A DNA stretch of 64,000 nt, from contig OX442434.1 of assembly GCA_949361645.1 (NCBI GenBank), positions 4,776,788-4,840,787 on the forward strand. The letters run 5' to 3'. Origin of the DNA: Spongilla lacustris (taxonomy: Eukaryota > Porifera > Demospongiae > Spongillida > Spongillidae). Positions 22,714 through 34,664 of this stretch are shown piece by piece. Below the pieces are notes generated by a model. The model did not search any database, had not been told where the DNA came from, and saw only the letters and a program-made list of their open reading frames with translations. The position numbers and the translations under genes are program-made. Position 1 is the stretch's first letter; each line of letters starts with the position of its first letter.

Positions 22714-23769
22714 ATGACTTCAAACAACTCGTGCAACATCATTTTGTCTATTCCGTTACTTGAAGTCGTTTGTGCGACCAACGGTGTTTCCGTACTAGTA
22801 TGTCTACTAGCATCAATCCTAGTGTTCAGGCTGAAATTTCACCGAAAAGTACTCTACAGGTTGGCTCTCTATCAGGTATCGGCGGCGTTGGTATTTTCAG
22901 TGGTGCAAGTATTCCAAATAGTTTTTGTCAATTACAGCAAAGATACCGTGGTGTATAGTAGCGTGTGCGCTATGATAGCTTTCCTATCCGTGTACACACA
23001 GTGGGCGAAGCTGGTACTCACGATCTGGGTAACCGTTTATCTCTTCTGTTTTGCGGTACTTCACAAGAACCTTAAGAAGCTTGAAGTGTTGTGTGTTGTG
23101 ACCTCACTACTCGTACCATCGGCAATTGCTGGTGTCGCTTTAGGTATTAACTCATACGGTCTGGGTGAATTCGGCTGCTGGATTGATTTTACATGCAGGA
23201 ACAACAACTCCTCGTTCGTGAACTTATTTTTGGAAAGATTGGTCCTCTGGGACGGCCCAGCTACGGTAATCCTTTTTGTTGCTTCGACAGTCATGATTAT
23301 GATATTGATCAAACTTTCCTGTAATCTATACCAGCACGGACCGATCAGCAGTGACAACCAGTATTGGAAGGCTTTTAAACAGCTCTTACCCTTGGCTGCT
23401 TTCCCGATGATTTTTTACGTCTTTATTGTACCTCAGTTTGCGTTTCATGTATACCAATTTCAATTTGAAGCCCAAGTTACTCATCTACCAAGAAGCAATA
23501 GTCCCTTATACATGGTTACGGCGATAAGCTTCTCTCTGTGGAGCTTCGCATCCGGCCTCACTCTAATTATGCACATCTGTGTGGCTACGCTTTCAAGGTA
23601 TTGTAAAGATACAAAAGTTACACAAGCCAGGATTTCCTGCCGGTACGGTACAGTACCTTTCGATGGCGATGGGTCTGCAACCATTAGGATTGACGCCCAA
23701 TCAAACTCTAACAGTGCTACCAGTTTCTCTCTGCCAAAAGGAAGCATTACTGATGATAACATAATCTGA
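22714..23769 (+). CDS. 7TM receptor 1 (GPR157/cAMP-receptor-like or secretin-like group)
   Basis: An intronless 351-residue protein, probably a plasma-membrane G protein-coupled receptor; the ligand is unknown. I chose the ATG at 22714 (MTSNNSCN) because the upstream frame only crosses a poly-G tract. There are seven hydrophobic segments at about residues 18-40, 50-72, 85-110, 125-147, 180-205, 222-248 and 270-298. The short extracellular N-terminus has an N-x-S site. Family marks shared with receptors 2-4: HRxxxYRLALYQVSAAL after TM1, HKNLKKLE after TM3, and a YGLGEFGCWI motif between TM4 and TM5, similar to the CW[IL] loop of cAMP-receptor-like and secretin/adhesion receptors. The C-tail is Ser/Asn-rich (QSNSNSATSF). 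First of four tandem + strand relatives. Confidence 0.8.
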   Translation: MTSNNSCNIILSIPLLEVVCATNGVSVLVCLLASILVFRLKFHRKVLYRLALYQVSAALVFSVVQVFQIVFVNYSKDTVVYSSVCAMIAFLSVYTQWAKLVLTIWVTVYLFCFAVLHKNLKKLEVLCVVTSLLVPSAIAGVALGINSYGLGEFGCWIDFTCRNNNSSFVNLFLERLVLWDGPATVILFVASTVMIMILIKLSCNLYQHGPISSDNQYWKAFKQLLPLAAFPMIFYVFIVPQFAFHVYQFQFEAQVTHLPRSNSPLYMVTAISFSLWSFASGLTLIMHICVATLSRYCKDTKVTQARISCRYGTVPFDGDGSATIRIDAQSNSNSATSFSLPKGSITDDNII

Positions 23770-23877
23770 CCCGATCGATGTTTATGCATGCCCACAACTT
23801 GAAATCAGTGCATACTGACATGTACATGTACGTATTAAATTTATTAATACCCCATGGTACAAGCACCGGTAAATATT

Positions 23878-24100
23878 AAAAACATTCTCTATGAGAAAGT
23901 TAGTGGTATATAGGATTTCAAGGCAATAATGGTGTGAAAAGGAAGGAAACAACGGTCTAACAATAGTGTAGTATTTAGTCCGCCTAATACTTGCACATTT
24001 GTAGGATATGAATATTAATTATGTGCTAAATATAGCATTTTATCTTATTTATTAAAACGTGTTTACTTCCTTTTTACACTACTACAGCACCAACTTTCTC
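23878..24100. mobile_element. Foldback MITE, GAGAAAGTTAGTGGTATATA family, copy 1 (diverged)
   Basis: The left arm contains AAAACATTCTCTATGAGAAA, then GTTAGTGGTATATAGGATTT. The right arm contains the inverted counterpart, ending with CACCAACTTTCTCAT. It has an inner GTGAAAAGGAAGGAAAC and its inverse. It is the most diverged of the four copies here (others at 27955, 38916, 41312) and follows receptor 1 by about 110 bp. Confidence 0.65.
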
Positions 24101-24834
24101 ATTTACGTATACATGTTTTAGATCAGGAACTGGATTGGCCGTGCTCAGGCGGAGGATCACTACCCGAGTAGGAAGGAATTCCGTTTTATTTATACAAAGG
24201 CCCGCGAACGTGATACAAGGCCTATATAGAAAGTGGTCCAGTTGTGAACTATAAGCCGGGGGCACCCCTCCTGCTTCAGCTAGGGGGTATGGGGGAGCGT
24301 TGTAAGCTTCGGTCCCCCATCAAGCTCCCCCATCCTCCGCCTCAAAAGCCAACGCGGTAAAAGAGGAAATGTAAATATGTGAACTGTTGTTTTTTTTAGT
24401 GGTCCGGTTAAAACCGTAGAACCGACTCTAGTCAACCGCTGTGATTTTTTAATACGCCAGACATGTCAGTCGTTTATTGTAGTTCCGATCTTTCATGCAA
24501 AGGGTCCATTACATGTACTGAAGTCATGTAGCATCCGGCCGGACAACTTCGACCAAAATTGCCTGACCAAAAAAAAATAATCGGCACGCTCTTAATAAGT
24601 GTATGTATATATCAGTATGAACTCTAGTGTAATATTTTTATTGTAACTGTTGTCAGTACGTGTTGTGCATGTGTATAGATTGTACTTGCAATAACAACAA
24701 ATATACCATAGACACCATTGAAAGTTTGTAACATAACACAAAAGAAATAAAAAACCTGCATGCATATACAAACTATTCAGTTGTAACTCGTTGGAATATA
24801 AATAGTGCACACATCTAGCTGTAATTAGTTGATC

Positions 24835-25764
24835 ATGTGTGCGGATATGAATTCAATCCCAACCTGCAACAATACTGACCTGTTCAAAGAAGCCATCATT
24901 TTGGAAGGTTCGATTTCTGGAACTGGCATAGTCATATGCGCAGTCTCCATCATTTTGTCAGTACACCTTAAACTTCACAGGCAGCTGATATATCGGTTGG
25001 CCATTTACCAAGTGTCTAGCGCTCTCGCGTACGGTGTCACATGCATACTTGATGTCGTACAGTTTCTCATCCAGTTGCACACAGGAAATGTCTATTTACC
25101 GCTCTGCGTGGCGAACGCATTCCTATCCGTGTACACTTTCTTAGTAAAGTTGCTCTTTACCGCCATCATAACTGTTCACCTCTTCATCTTTGCGGTGTAT
25201 TACAAGAACTTGAAGAAGTTTGAAGGCTGTTACGTGGCATCCTCACTGCTAATTCCGGCAATGTTGGCTATCGTGCCTTTCATAACACACACTTACGGAC
25301 AGCAATATTACAAATCATCGTGGTGTTGGATTCAAGACACTTACAACTGCACTCAAAATAAGGCAGGGACGATAGAAGTGTTTACGCTACAGTATGGACC
25401 AGCTTTGTTCATTTGTTTGACTGTTTTGACACTGATTGGGATTATGCTAATAGTATTAGCCTGCAGATCGTTCTCCAAATCAAGGGGATCTACTAAACAC
25501 AGCGTAGTCATTAAACAAATGCTTCCGTTGATGTCTTATCCACTTATATTTTCCCTACTTGTCTCTGCGTCAATGGTGAGCTATGTGTACCCGAACTGGC
25601 CCGGCGCATACGACGAGATTATCATATTAAAAATTGCAGATCAAATAGAATACGGAGGCTTCGTGTGGAGCGCAGGCCTGGCATTACTCATACATATTGG
25701 GGTAATGCTGAAACTTAAAAGAATTAGCAATACCAGATCTATTTACCGTTTAATTCATCAGTAA
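24835..25764 (+). CDS. 7TM receptor 2 (same family)
   Basis: An intronless 309-residue protein with seven hydrophobic segments. The in-frame ATG at 24835 (MCADMNSIP) is the first; 24847 is an alternative start. Shared marks: LKLHRQLIYRLAIYQVSSAL after TM1, YYKNLKKFEGCYVASSLLIP around TM4, and HTYGQQYYKSSWCWI before TM5, with an N-x-T site and two Cys in the same loop (DTYNCTQNK). It differs strongly from receptors 1, 3 and 4 in sequence but matches in architecture, so it is an older paralogue. The C-tail is short and basic with little regulatory Ser/Thr. The A+T-rich 5' region has no clear TATA assignment. Confidence 0.8.
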   Translation: MCADMNSIPTCNNTDLFKEAIILEGSISGTGIVICAVSIILSVHLKLHRQLIYRLAIYQVSSALAYGVTCILDVVQFLIQLHTGNVYLPLCVANAFLSVYTFLVKLLFTAIITVHLFIFAVYYKNLKKFEGCYVASSLLIPAMLAIVPFITHTYGQQYYKSSWCWIQDTYNCTQNKAGTIEVFTLQYGPALFICLTVLTLIGIMLIVLACRSFSKSRGSTKHSVVIKQMLPLMSYPLIFSLLVSASMVSYVYPNWPGAYDEIIILKIADQIEYGGFVWSAGLALLIHIGVMLKLKRISNTRSIYRLIHQ

Positions 25765-27597
25765 CAGTGCTTGAATCATTTCTGCATGGATATTTGCAAG
25801 CATACGCAATTATGCATACATATGGCCGGCATTGTATAACGCATGTGCACTTATCTCAAGTAGTGAACGTATCCTAAACACATGTACATGAAAATTGATA
25901 ATATTATTATTATCTTTGCATAATTATTATCAATACATGTAGTATATCTCAGACCCTCATGTTGCCCTCAGCCTTCTCCGTCATTGTGCCTCCTTTTGCA
26001 AATTAATACACCTAGCTAGAGGCACACCTTCTGCATATGCGGTTAAGGCCTTGAAGGACTTTGACCTCGCTGTTGCTAACTGCTTCACCAAATGCATATG
26101 TACAGGCCTGGACTTATCAGTAGATGAGCACTTGGAAACAAGCGCAATTGAGCCCACACAGAGGAGGCCTAGGATTGTGCCCCCTCTCTCTCCATGCCCC
26201 GGCTGCCTTTATCTCTTCACTATGCATTTCTGATTCAGCCACCCCACTCCACTACCATCTCACCAGCTCAATCCGGCATTTTATTCAACAACTGTGTTCT
26301 ATGATCTAGCAATACAATTGTGTTACTGATAGAAGAATGTAGATCAGTTGGCAGAACAGACGTCCAAAACACTTCAAAGGAATGAATTTTGTTTGATGGT
26401 CCACGTATTGATGAATCAGTTGTATGCAATTTAAGCTCTTCCAATCTTTTTTTTTGCTATAGCATCTTCTAGGTCTGATCAAATCTTTCATCCGGACCAT
26501 TTGAATTGGCTATTGAAAAGAAAACTCTAAACGCAGGTCATGCTAAAAGTTATACAGTAGGCCTACAATGGTTTATATGAAGAAGTCATTAATTCTGGAT
26601 CAAGTTTGCCTTGGTCAGTATAGTTATTACCCATGGGTTTATAAATAAAAAGGCAAATGAATACAAATCTCTAAATACAAAAGCATAACGTGCTTTCATG
26701 TATTGTTCGTTTCTGCTCGTGTCTGCCTGCAATATATCTGAAAGAAAAATGACTTCTGTCAGTTATAATCAGTATTAATAATTAAGCGCGCGCGTCGTCA
26801 TTTAATTCTCTCGATCGGCACGCTGCAAAAGCCATTTCACTGATATATCACTCCGGCCGCTACGTGCCACGCCCCCACACCCAATACAGTGAATGTTATT
26901 CTAGTACATGTAGTGATGCAGATATAGTGTGTATTATGTGTACTGTAGATGTGAGATAGGTAATACCGCGGATTTATGTTGATTTGTGTATCCACTTTCG
27001 TTTGTAATAATAATACTGCTACTGACTAGACAGGGCTCAATGCCGGGGAACTGAAAAAAGTGTGTGGGGTGGTAGGTTATTCAGTGATGTTACCTAGGTA
27101 GCTTTAGTTTGTCTTGTACTTGGTTATATTTTAATAATATTAAATAATTTATATTACTTCGGAATTAATTAATGGAACCCTAGAACGATACTACGCCGCT
27201 TACATGGTAAATATTCAGTATACAGTATATATATATATACGTAGTCTTTATGTTTATTTGTGACTATTGTGTAACGCATTATTGATCAGTTTCAAGGGAT
27301 TGATCATATGCCAAATTCACTGTTGACCCCAAATCAGAATCAGCACTACTGATTAATAGTATGAAATCATAAAAAAACGCGACCCGCGTATAACTCGGAT
27401 AGTGTAGCTCTTTGTTGCTATCGAACTAGAATGGAAAGGCGATCATTTTCATGTTTTCTTTTTTTTTTTCAAGTCGCCATTCCGTTTACTTTAAGAGAAC
27501 AAAAAAGCTCGTATACTGTTCTCGTTCCGAGAGTCCGAGACCCATTTTTCTCCATGGTCGTATTCTTTCTTCTTTGTAAAGAGCGCCAATTATAACA

Positions 27598-27834
27598 ATG
27601 GCTTTAGAATTTCCTGGAAAAACATCTGCTGGTATCAGATGTATAAATAAAGCATGTAAAGGATTATGTAATCGTTACGTAATATGGAGAGTATCTTTAA
27701 AGCGTTCCTGTGGCAATGTTTCGCGTATAATTAGAATTGTGTATTGTACATTCCTTAGGTTCGTGCTAGCCACCGGTTTTTGTTTACCGCGATTTTCAAA
27801 ATGCCATCATGCATGGACGAAAGAGGTGAAGTAA
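27598..27834 (+). other. Short ORF of unknown meaning, frame not kept in B'
   Basis: A 78-codon frame beginning MALEFPGKTSAGIRCINKAC. The corresponding B' sequence (from 40979) keeps the first 30 or so codons but carries an insertion (TCCTGA) and other changes that shift the frame. The lack of frame preservation argues against a conserved protein. No domain recognised. Confidence 0.2.
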
Positions 27835-27954
27835 ACGACGAGAGGAATGCCAAAAGTAATAGTACGAATTAGAATCCTCCCAAGTTTGGTATCTCTGGTA
27901 CAATGCGGATCCTGAACTAAACTTAGTAGTAAAAAAATGAATGAAACAAGATAT

Positions 27955-28202
27955 AAAAACATTCTCTCTAAGAAAGTTAGTGGTATATAGAATTTGAAGG
28001 CAATGGTAAAAAGGAAGGGAACATGGGATTAGAAATACAATAATTATTCCTATGTTTAGCAACATAATTGTAATGCCGTTCTATAACGTGCTAAATATAG
28101 GAATAATTATTGAATCTCCAATCCCTTGTTCCCTTCCTTTTTACACCACCATTGCCTTCAAATCCTATATACCACTAACTTTCTCAGAGTCAATGTTTTT
28201 TT
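27955..28202. mobile_element. Foldback MITE, GAGAAAGTTAGTGGTATATA family, copy 2
   Basis: Inverted arms of about 110 bp: the left arm AAAACATTCTCTCTAAGAAA to AATAATTATTCCTATGTTTA and the right arm its inverse to CTTTCTCAGAGTCAATGTTT, with a small central loop around 28050-28085. Same locus as copy 4 in B', so it was inserted before the B/B' duplication. Confidence 0.85.
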
Positions 28203-28988
28203 AATGAAGGTAAGTAGCACTCGAACGTATATTTGGGTCTGTGGCCGAGACTAGTATCTTATTAGGCGATCATACACTAAAAAATGCGCGCTACATTGTT
28301 GCATGCTATGTTGGCATTGGTATGCATGTTGAATTATTAATGGTTAGAAATATGGAAGACGCTGTTGTTACTGCTTGTGAAGCTGTTATTTAGCTGCATT
28401 GATAAAGATTTAGAAGCTGCATTAATAATAAAAATTAAAATTATAAAAAAGAAGCGTAAACGAAGAAATAGGACGGTATGGGCAGAGATAATAGAGTTAT
28501 AAACTCTGGCATGGGTGAAAGAGTGAATTAGACGAACAGAAGGCCAATTGAATTGCCTTGTCCCTCGCATCTCTGACATGGTAATGTTTTTTTTTTATTT
28601 TTATTTAAGTACTACATGTATTGTACAAGCGCGGTTGCTTATCTCGTCCTATCACGCCATGTCAATTGCGTCATGAAATAATTTATGGCGGCGGTATTTC
28701 TAGTCAACATGTCGCCTCGAAGTACAGTATAGACCAGACCACCTTTCTACTAGTGTTGCACGCACATACACGCAACTCCTGATAGCTAGGCAATATGTTG
28801 CCTAGTGCATGTATTTTTAAACAGTTTTTTTTTTTTTGGCAGGTCGGCAGCCCTGCCATAGGATGGGCAGATGAATAATATTAGATAGCAATTGCGGCCA
28901 GATTTTTATATAACCAATTGCAAGGGAAGGGGAGGGTGCAGATACTAATAAATGTGGATGGTTACGGTTTAGATTACCGAATAATTGT

Positions 28989-29923
28989 CAGGCCCGTAGC
29001 CAGGGGGGTTCGAACGAACCCCCCTCAGAGGATAAAGGTCCTGCACTCCGCTTACGTGGAAGTACTACGGTGCCGCCGTGCAGGCAGCTCTCTAAGGCGG
29101 ATTTAGGCGATTAGGCTTCCCTGACTAATAACGTACGTATACAACGTAACGGTTAACCTGTATTTATTACTATAATTGTCAAATTACGTCTCAATAATTA
29201 AAAAGCAATTTGCGCCGGTACGCCGTCGCATTAATAATCGCCGGGCCGATCGACTATGCCGGGTAGCTCCCAACAAAAGAAAAGAGAGCGTGAACGAGCG
29301 GAATGCTAGTGCTCTTCGAAGACTGCACAATTATATGAGAGCCTCGATGGGAAATAGCCGTCTTTCTAGCCTCATATACATTATGACATGGACGTGGACT
29401 TAGATGAAGTTGTCACACGCCATGCCCATTGCACCCAAGGAAGCCTGAACTTGACTCTATTATCCGCCCTTGAATTCTGTTAAAACACTCTGTCACTGTA
29501 TACTAATTAATTGTGTTTGTATATAAATGTATAACCTGCTAAATATGTAGTATTTTTCATGTGCCATTAATTCATATAAACACAAATTTCAATATTTAAC
29601 TAGTAAACTATGTACCTATGTATGAGTCAACCATCTAAGTAGAGGTCTGAGACTTCCCCTCTTTTCATATCAGGCAGAAATTGAATTGCTCATTTTGTTT
29701 ATTTTTCGGTTGTGAGTGTTTTGGTACACTGATGTACATGTTTCTGCAAACTATTAATTCTTTTGTGTTGCCAAATCAATGTTTTCAAAAGCTTCCGCGC
29801 GAAGCGCGGGAGGGGGCACTTCCCCCTCCCGCACCCTCCCCCTTTTGGTGACCCACGCCCACTTTGGGTCCACTTTTTTTTTTCTTTTGAACCCCCCCTT
29901 TTCCTGACCTGGCTACGGGCTTG
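28989..29923. mobile_element. 935 bp insertion with CAGGCCCGTAGCCAGG ends and ATTGT target duplication
   Basis: The left end is CAGGCCCGTAGCCAGG and the right end its inverse with one mismatch (CCTGGCTACGGGCTTG, allowing the terminal base). ATTGT is repeated at 28984-28988 and 29924-29928. B' has the uninterrupted site (GAATAATTGTGCTGATT at about 42325), proving insertion after the duplication. The insert lies about 60 bp upstream of the receptor 3 start. Near its right end it has a GC-rich GCGGGAGGGGGCACTTCCCC segment like the one at 52929-52965. I could not assign a superfamily; the 5 bp TSD is seen directly. Confidence 0.85.
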
Positions 29924-29985
29924 ATTGTGCTGATTCATATAGACGTACGTTATAAGGTTGTTGGTCCGTTTGTGACCTTTCAAGG

Positions 29986-31038
29986 ATGGACAATGACACC
30001 AACGCTACCAACTGCAGCACATTAAAGGGAAGTGAAACTATACTTATTATTGGCGGTTCCATTGGCGCGGCCTCCATATTGATTTGCTTACTTCCAATAT
30101 TTCTAGTCTTCGCACTGAAGTTGCACACGCAGTTTACCTATCGCGTCGCGCTCTATCAAGTGATAGCAGCGCTGTTGTACGAATGCGCCCTGGTGCTCAG
30201 CTCCTTCACACCACTCTCGAATGGCGGCTACTACAATAAGCCATCTGAGCGCGCCCACTACCCACTCTGCGAGTTCACCGGCTTCATCCTCCAGTTCCTG
30301 TTTTGGATAAAGTTGCTTTTTGTGTCCTTCATAGTCATACATCTGTTCACGTTTGCTGTCATATACAAAAACATTAAGAAGGTGGAGGTGTGCTACGTTA
30401 CCTTTTCTGTGCTTTTGTCGCTTGGTGTGGCCATAATTCCTTTCCTATCGCACACGTACGGGCTTGCGGGATCGTGGTGCTGGATAACAAGCTGGAGAGA
30501 TGACTGCCCATCGGACATTCTTCTGATTGGGCTAGTTGAACAATTCGCTCTCTACTACGGCCCGGGAATACTTCTACTATCACTGGACTCAGCTTTTGCA
30601 ATCGTATTAATTCTGATATTGGTGGTTAGGCTCCATCGGAAAGGAGCTGTGAAGCACCACCAGCTCAAGGCTCTCAAGCAAATAGTGCCATTGCTGACTT
30701 ATTCGTTTGCATTTCTACTGCTCCTGTTGCCAGGCTTTGCTAACAGGGTGTATGGGGCAACACCAAATCCACCGCTGCCTCAGCTGACATTGTCAAGCAT
30801 AGTTTGCATTGCATCCTGGGGCTGGGTGGCTGGACTAACCCTACTAGCACACATCATTGTAATGGTATGGTCTAAAAGAAAATTCAACTCCTCGAAGGTC
30901 AGGGAAATAGCTATTATTAACAATTATGGTACTACAGATGCAGTCACAGCAAATGCTGGCCACAGTTCCACCATCCGTTTTCCCGCCACCTCAAGTACAC
31001 ACTATTCACTGCAAAATGAAAGTGAAGTCGATGACTAG
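29986..31038 (+). CDS. 7TM receptor 3 (same family, recent duplicate)
   Basis: An intronless 350-residue 7TM protein starting MDNDTNATNCSTLKGSETIL, with two N-glycosylation motifs in the short N-terminus. TM1 is at about 21-43. LKLHTQFTYRVALYQVIAAL follows, IYKNIKKVEVCYVTFSVLLS surrounds TM4, and HTYGLAGSWCWI lies before TM5. The tail contains VREIAIINNYGTTDA and a Ser/Thr-rich end. It differs from receptor 4 by about 13 of 1053 bases: 7 silent, 5 amino-acid changes (three clustered in the third intracellular loop, H/Y, H/R, H/Q) and the stop. This copy ends at GATGAC-TAG. A poly(A) signal AATAAA is at 31117. The 935 bp insertion sits in its immediate upstream region, which could alter expression. 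Confidence 0.85.
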   Translation: MDNDTNATNCSTLKGSETILIIGGSIGAASILICLLPIFLVFALKLHTQFTYRVALYQVIAALLYECALVLSSFTPLSNGGYYNKPSERAHYPLCEFTGFILQFLFWIKLLFVSFIVIHLFTFAVIYKNIKKVEVCYVTFSVLLSLGVAIIPFLSHTYGLAGSWCWITSWRDDCPSDILLIGLVEQFALYYGPGILLLSLDSAFAIVLILILVVRLHRKGAVKHHQLKALKQIVPLLTYSFAFLLLLLPGFANRVYGATPNPPLPQLTLSSIVCIASWGWVAGLTLLAHIIVMVWSKRKFNSSKVREIAIINNYGTTDAVTANAGHSSTIRFPATSSTHYSLQNESEVDD

Positions 31039-31895
31039 AAGTTTGTTTTTGTGGAAATGGATGATCAGTAATTTACATGGATGGGATGAGGTGTATCTTG
31101 ATGCCCTTGAACCTAAAATAAAAATAAAAATACAGCATTGTAATGTTTAAATAAGTGGCACACTAATTTAATAAACTTTTCTTATGAACCATAATGGTGT
31201 ACTTTGCAAATCTGTAATGTGTGTTGGTGATCCAAGTGTTTGCACACAAGCCACTAAAGGATATTAATAGGTTTTTTTTGCATACACAGCAGTATAACAA
31301 CAGAAAACAATAAAATGATGGCATTGTGAATGCATAATGGGGCTTGCACACGTGCTACTGTCTTGGTAAACTGATCACCTTATACGTATAATTTTGAGCC
31401 CTGCCAATGTAATTAATAGATCACATATTTTTTTTTGTTTTGCAACCTGGCTTTGTACTGACAATTTTCAAGTGAATTGCTTTCTTACCAATAGTACTTA
31501 GCGGATCAATTGTGATTCTTGCAGGTTAGGACTGATATAAGATTTCATTTTGTAAAGTACACTCCAATTTGTAGGGCCATGCTGCATATTTTTTTAGCTG
31601 GCTTACAATTTTAGTGTATATGTGTCAGGTATATACATTGTACAGAGAATTACACAGCAACTGTTGAAAGTCTATCAGTAGGTGGATCCAAAGCACATTT
31701 TCAATTTCACTTTCAAGAAAAGTAAAATCAGAAGCTTTCATAACACCACAGTGCAGACCTCTACATTGAAAAGTCCACCAATGCCAAACTTCAGCCACGC
31801 AACTGCATTGGAGTCGAGTACATCTGTATTCGCCCTATCCAGTTCATTATTGATTTTAAAATATAGTTTTAGAGGGGCCAAGTACTGCCGACATT

Positions 31896-31989
31896 AGCCT
31901 TGTCCCCAGGCCCTGTTTTTTTAAGTTGCAGGGGCGAAAAACAGCCCCCGCAACTCAAATAAAAAAAAACAGGGCCTGGGGACGAGGCT
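31896..31989. mobile_element. 94 bp hairpin MITE (AGCC[TC]TGTCCCCAGGCCCTG family)
   Basis: Nearly perfect inverted repeat: the left arm AGCCTTGTCCCCAGGCCCTG to GCAGGGGCGAAAAACA, the right arm its inverse ending CAGGGCCTGGGGACGAGGCT. It is absent at the equivalent site of B' (about 44308) and C (about 61860), so it was inserted in B only. A half copy of the family occurs at 40352-40402. Confidence 0.8.
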
Positions 31990-34056
31990 ATATTTACATG
32001 TGCACACATTATACAGCGACACGTCCCCGATCCAAGATACTGTTCCAACAGTAGTGCGGGTCCCATATGTGGAAATGGAGTAGTGGCAATTTATTCACCT
32101 GCTCAGTGTGTTCCCCAAAGCCAATATCTGAAGCTAGCTAGCAAGCCTAATGTGTCCACGGCAGGCCAGGTTCACAACGTATTTGGGCCATGATGGGGGC
32201 AAGTGGACACAGCAGTCTTGTGTTTGCAGGAGTGCTGGCTCCTTACTGCTAGCCCACAGGGACCAGTCACTAATGTGTGTGACACAAGTCACCATCTGCA
32301 TTGACATGAACCAAGATGCTGGTTATGGTTAGGTGGCTGTGCCAGGGTAGGACACCTGAAGGGTGGGCGTAGCAATGGGGAGCAGTCAGGTGGGTGGGCA
32401 ACCCATGTCACGGGAAAGCCATGCCCTCCCTTTGTAGGACAACACAGTGCATTCAGCTTATAATTGCATCCAGCATGTAAGAGGTCGACCTCAAACCCAA
32501 ACAAGTTGTTATGACATAGTGTCTACATGTATGGTTCCTGGTGGACTGTCTCACCTCTGAGGCTGTGTCTAGTCACCCCGCAACTACTACCCCTTTTGTT
32601 AGGCATTTCACTATGCATGTGAAGCGCACAGTACAGCGCCAAAGGCGCCTCATCACCAAAGGGGACTGGGGATAAGCCGGATCAATTTTTTGGTGGGACA
32701 CATTTCTTTCAACGTTTGAGGTCAGGGTGGCACCCTGGTGTAATTTGACACCAGATTCGTGCTCCGGGTGTAAAATTGCATGCTTAGCACACCCTACACC
32801 CTATACCCTAGGGTATATTCAGGCCTATACCCTATCTCCCTACTTTCCTATGCTTGGATTATGCCCGCCCACCACTCTTCTTTGTTATGATGCATTTCCC
32901 TTATTAAATGGCCACTGTTCTTAAAGGGCTGAGCATCCTTGACCTTCACTTTAGTACCTAAACAACCATGTAGAAAAAATATATACTGTGCCTGGTTCAT
33001 TTTTTTGGCACTTGCTCTCTATCAGGTCATATGATCAGATGGGAAAGTCTACAATCCATGGCATGAGAATAAACCCTCGGCTTTTATACACCCTGGAAAC
33101 TGTAAAGGATATTAAATCTAAATCCCAGGTCATAATTAGAAGTTAAGCCTTGCTGATCATCAAACACAACAGAAATCTTTCAAATTTAGATGCTTAGGTA
33201 GTAGGTAGAATTTAATTAACAATGTATGTTTGGTTGTGAAATGTAGTAACAGTGTAGAAGACATCCATACCATTTTGCTCGTAGCTAGATAGCCTACAAT
33301 GTAGCTTCTAGGAAAGCCTTTATACATGCCAGTGCAGCGTTGTATGTAACTTCTGCTTTCAATTCAATGTGGCCTGATACAGCAATACTCTTTGAAATGA
33401 TTCCTTCAAAGCACAAAATTGGATTCATGAAGTTGAAGAAACATGCCCCATGAAAGTGACAGTGGTTCAGTAATCCCTGTCTGCTGCTTCTCTTTTATCT
33501 CTTTTTTAAAAATGTTGCTGCATGTGTTCCACAATCATCAGTCATGCATTTGCAAGGGATAAGTTGCTGTGAAGATATATATGGCATATACAAAGGAGAT
33601 GTTGGGTGTTGTGATGCCTAGCATGGCCAGTGTATAAGAGACTGGCATGGCATGGGGTAAGGCAAGAGTTCAATACAAGTACTTACAACGTGGCGGTGCA
33701 CTTGGTTGTTGTGGGCACATGCAATATATTACTCCCTATCTTTCATGTGTAATGACTTCATTGTCATGCAGAATCAGGAACCTTTGAAGTATTAATGCAA
33801 CAATAAATTGACCGCACACCAGCGTTTGTCTGGTTAATGTATTGGCATAAACATACATGATTTATAACAGAATACTTCCAACACATGTACCAATACATTT
33901 TGTGATGAAGAGCACTGACAAACTAGTACTGATATACATGTACATGCATGCAGGTATACATACAGGTCAGGTGTAGAATTCAGTGGGTTCTCAAACTGAA
34001 AGGAGACATACATGACATGTAGATGATTAACAATTTGCTGAGAGTTGTATGACACT

Positions 34057-34127
34057 TTAAGCTGAGAGAGCTTCCTCTGAGGTATCATCCTTCTTCAAGT
34101 CAGACAATTTTGTGTACGTTCCACATC
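34057..34127 (-). pseudogene. Truncated C-terminus of the LKRSGTF-repeat protein gene (B copy)
   Basis: The minus strand encodes [20 protein letters not shown] followed by A and the stop, matching the end of the 47169-49280 gene with one substitution (N/D). At 34128 the homology stops abruptly inside the last LKRSGTY motif and unrelated sequence follows. This marks the breakpoint of block B and shows B is the derived copy. Confidence 0.85.
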
Positions 34128-34410
34128 TTCAAGTTGTCGCGGATATTCTGAATTGATCGATTTCATTGCTGCACAGCTAGGTTCTTTAGTATAGACATTG
34201 AAATTACTATGCCGAAGGCAGAAAATGTGCAGCAAAAATGCTGCACATGCAAAAAAGATGTTGACAGCCTGCAGGATATTGAAAACAGATGCAACTGAGA
34301 TGAAGAAAATGGATGATATAATCTGATGCTTGGTATGTCAGTTGTAATTCTTCTTAGCATATATAACTGATCTGCTGTTGCTGTCAATGATCAAACAATC
34401 ATCATGATTA
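34128..34410. other. Junction spacer between blocks B and A'
   Basis: About 280 bp with no match elsewhere in the window, between the end of B and the start of inverted block A'. It contains a short minus-strand open frame (34163-34387) without recognisable motifs. It may derive from DNA captured at the rearrangement. Confidence 0.5.
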
Positions 34411-34664
34411 CGGGATACTGTCGGCAATGAACATCACCATCTACATGTACATACGTACATGTATGTAGTGGTATAGGCCTAGGCTAAGGGTAACATCGTG
34501 TAGAGTGTATGCATTCAAAATACAGTGGAATGCAGACTCCCTGAGATACGGACACCTCAATAAACAGGACACTTGAGGTTGGTCCCACTAGTGTCCGCAT
34601 TAGAGGAGTTCCACTGTACATGTATTTGCCATTGATCTGGGTGGACTTTTACATGCACATGTAC

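Larger units (their letters stand above)
25834..34128 (+). repeat. Segmental duplication block B (derived copy)
   Basis: Matches B' (40027-47240) in direct orientation. It starts at TATAACGCATGTGCACTTAT and stops in the C-terminal coding part of the LKRSGTF gene at 34128. Blocks in common: 25.83-26.17, 27.12-28.98, 29.93-34.13 kb. The 26.2-27.1 kb part differs from the shorter 40.36-40.54 kb part. Present only in B: the 935 bp element at 28989-29923 and the hairpin at 31896-31989. Present only in B': the TTAA element at 45465-46268. Confidence 0.9.

Noticed and set aside
32150..32504. ORFs in both strands recurring at 44599-44835 and 61927-62350
   Set aside because: They recur only because the whole segment is duplicated; frames shift between copies and no domain is visible.
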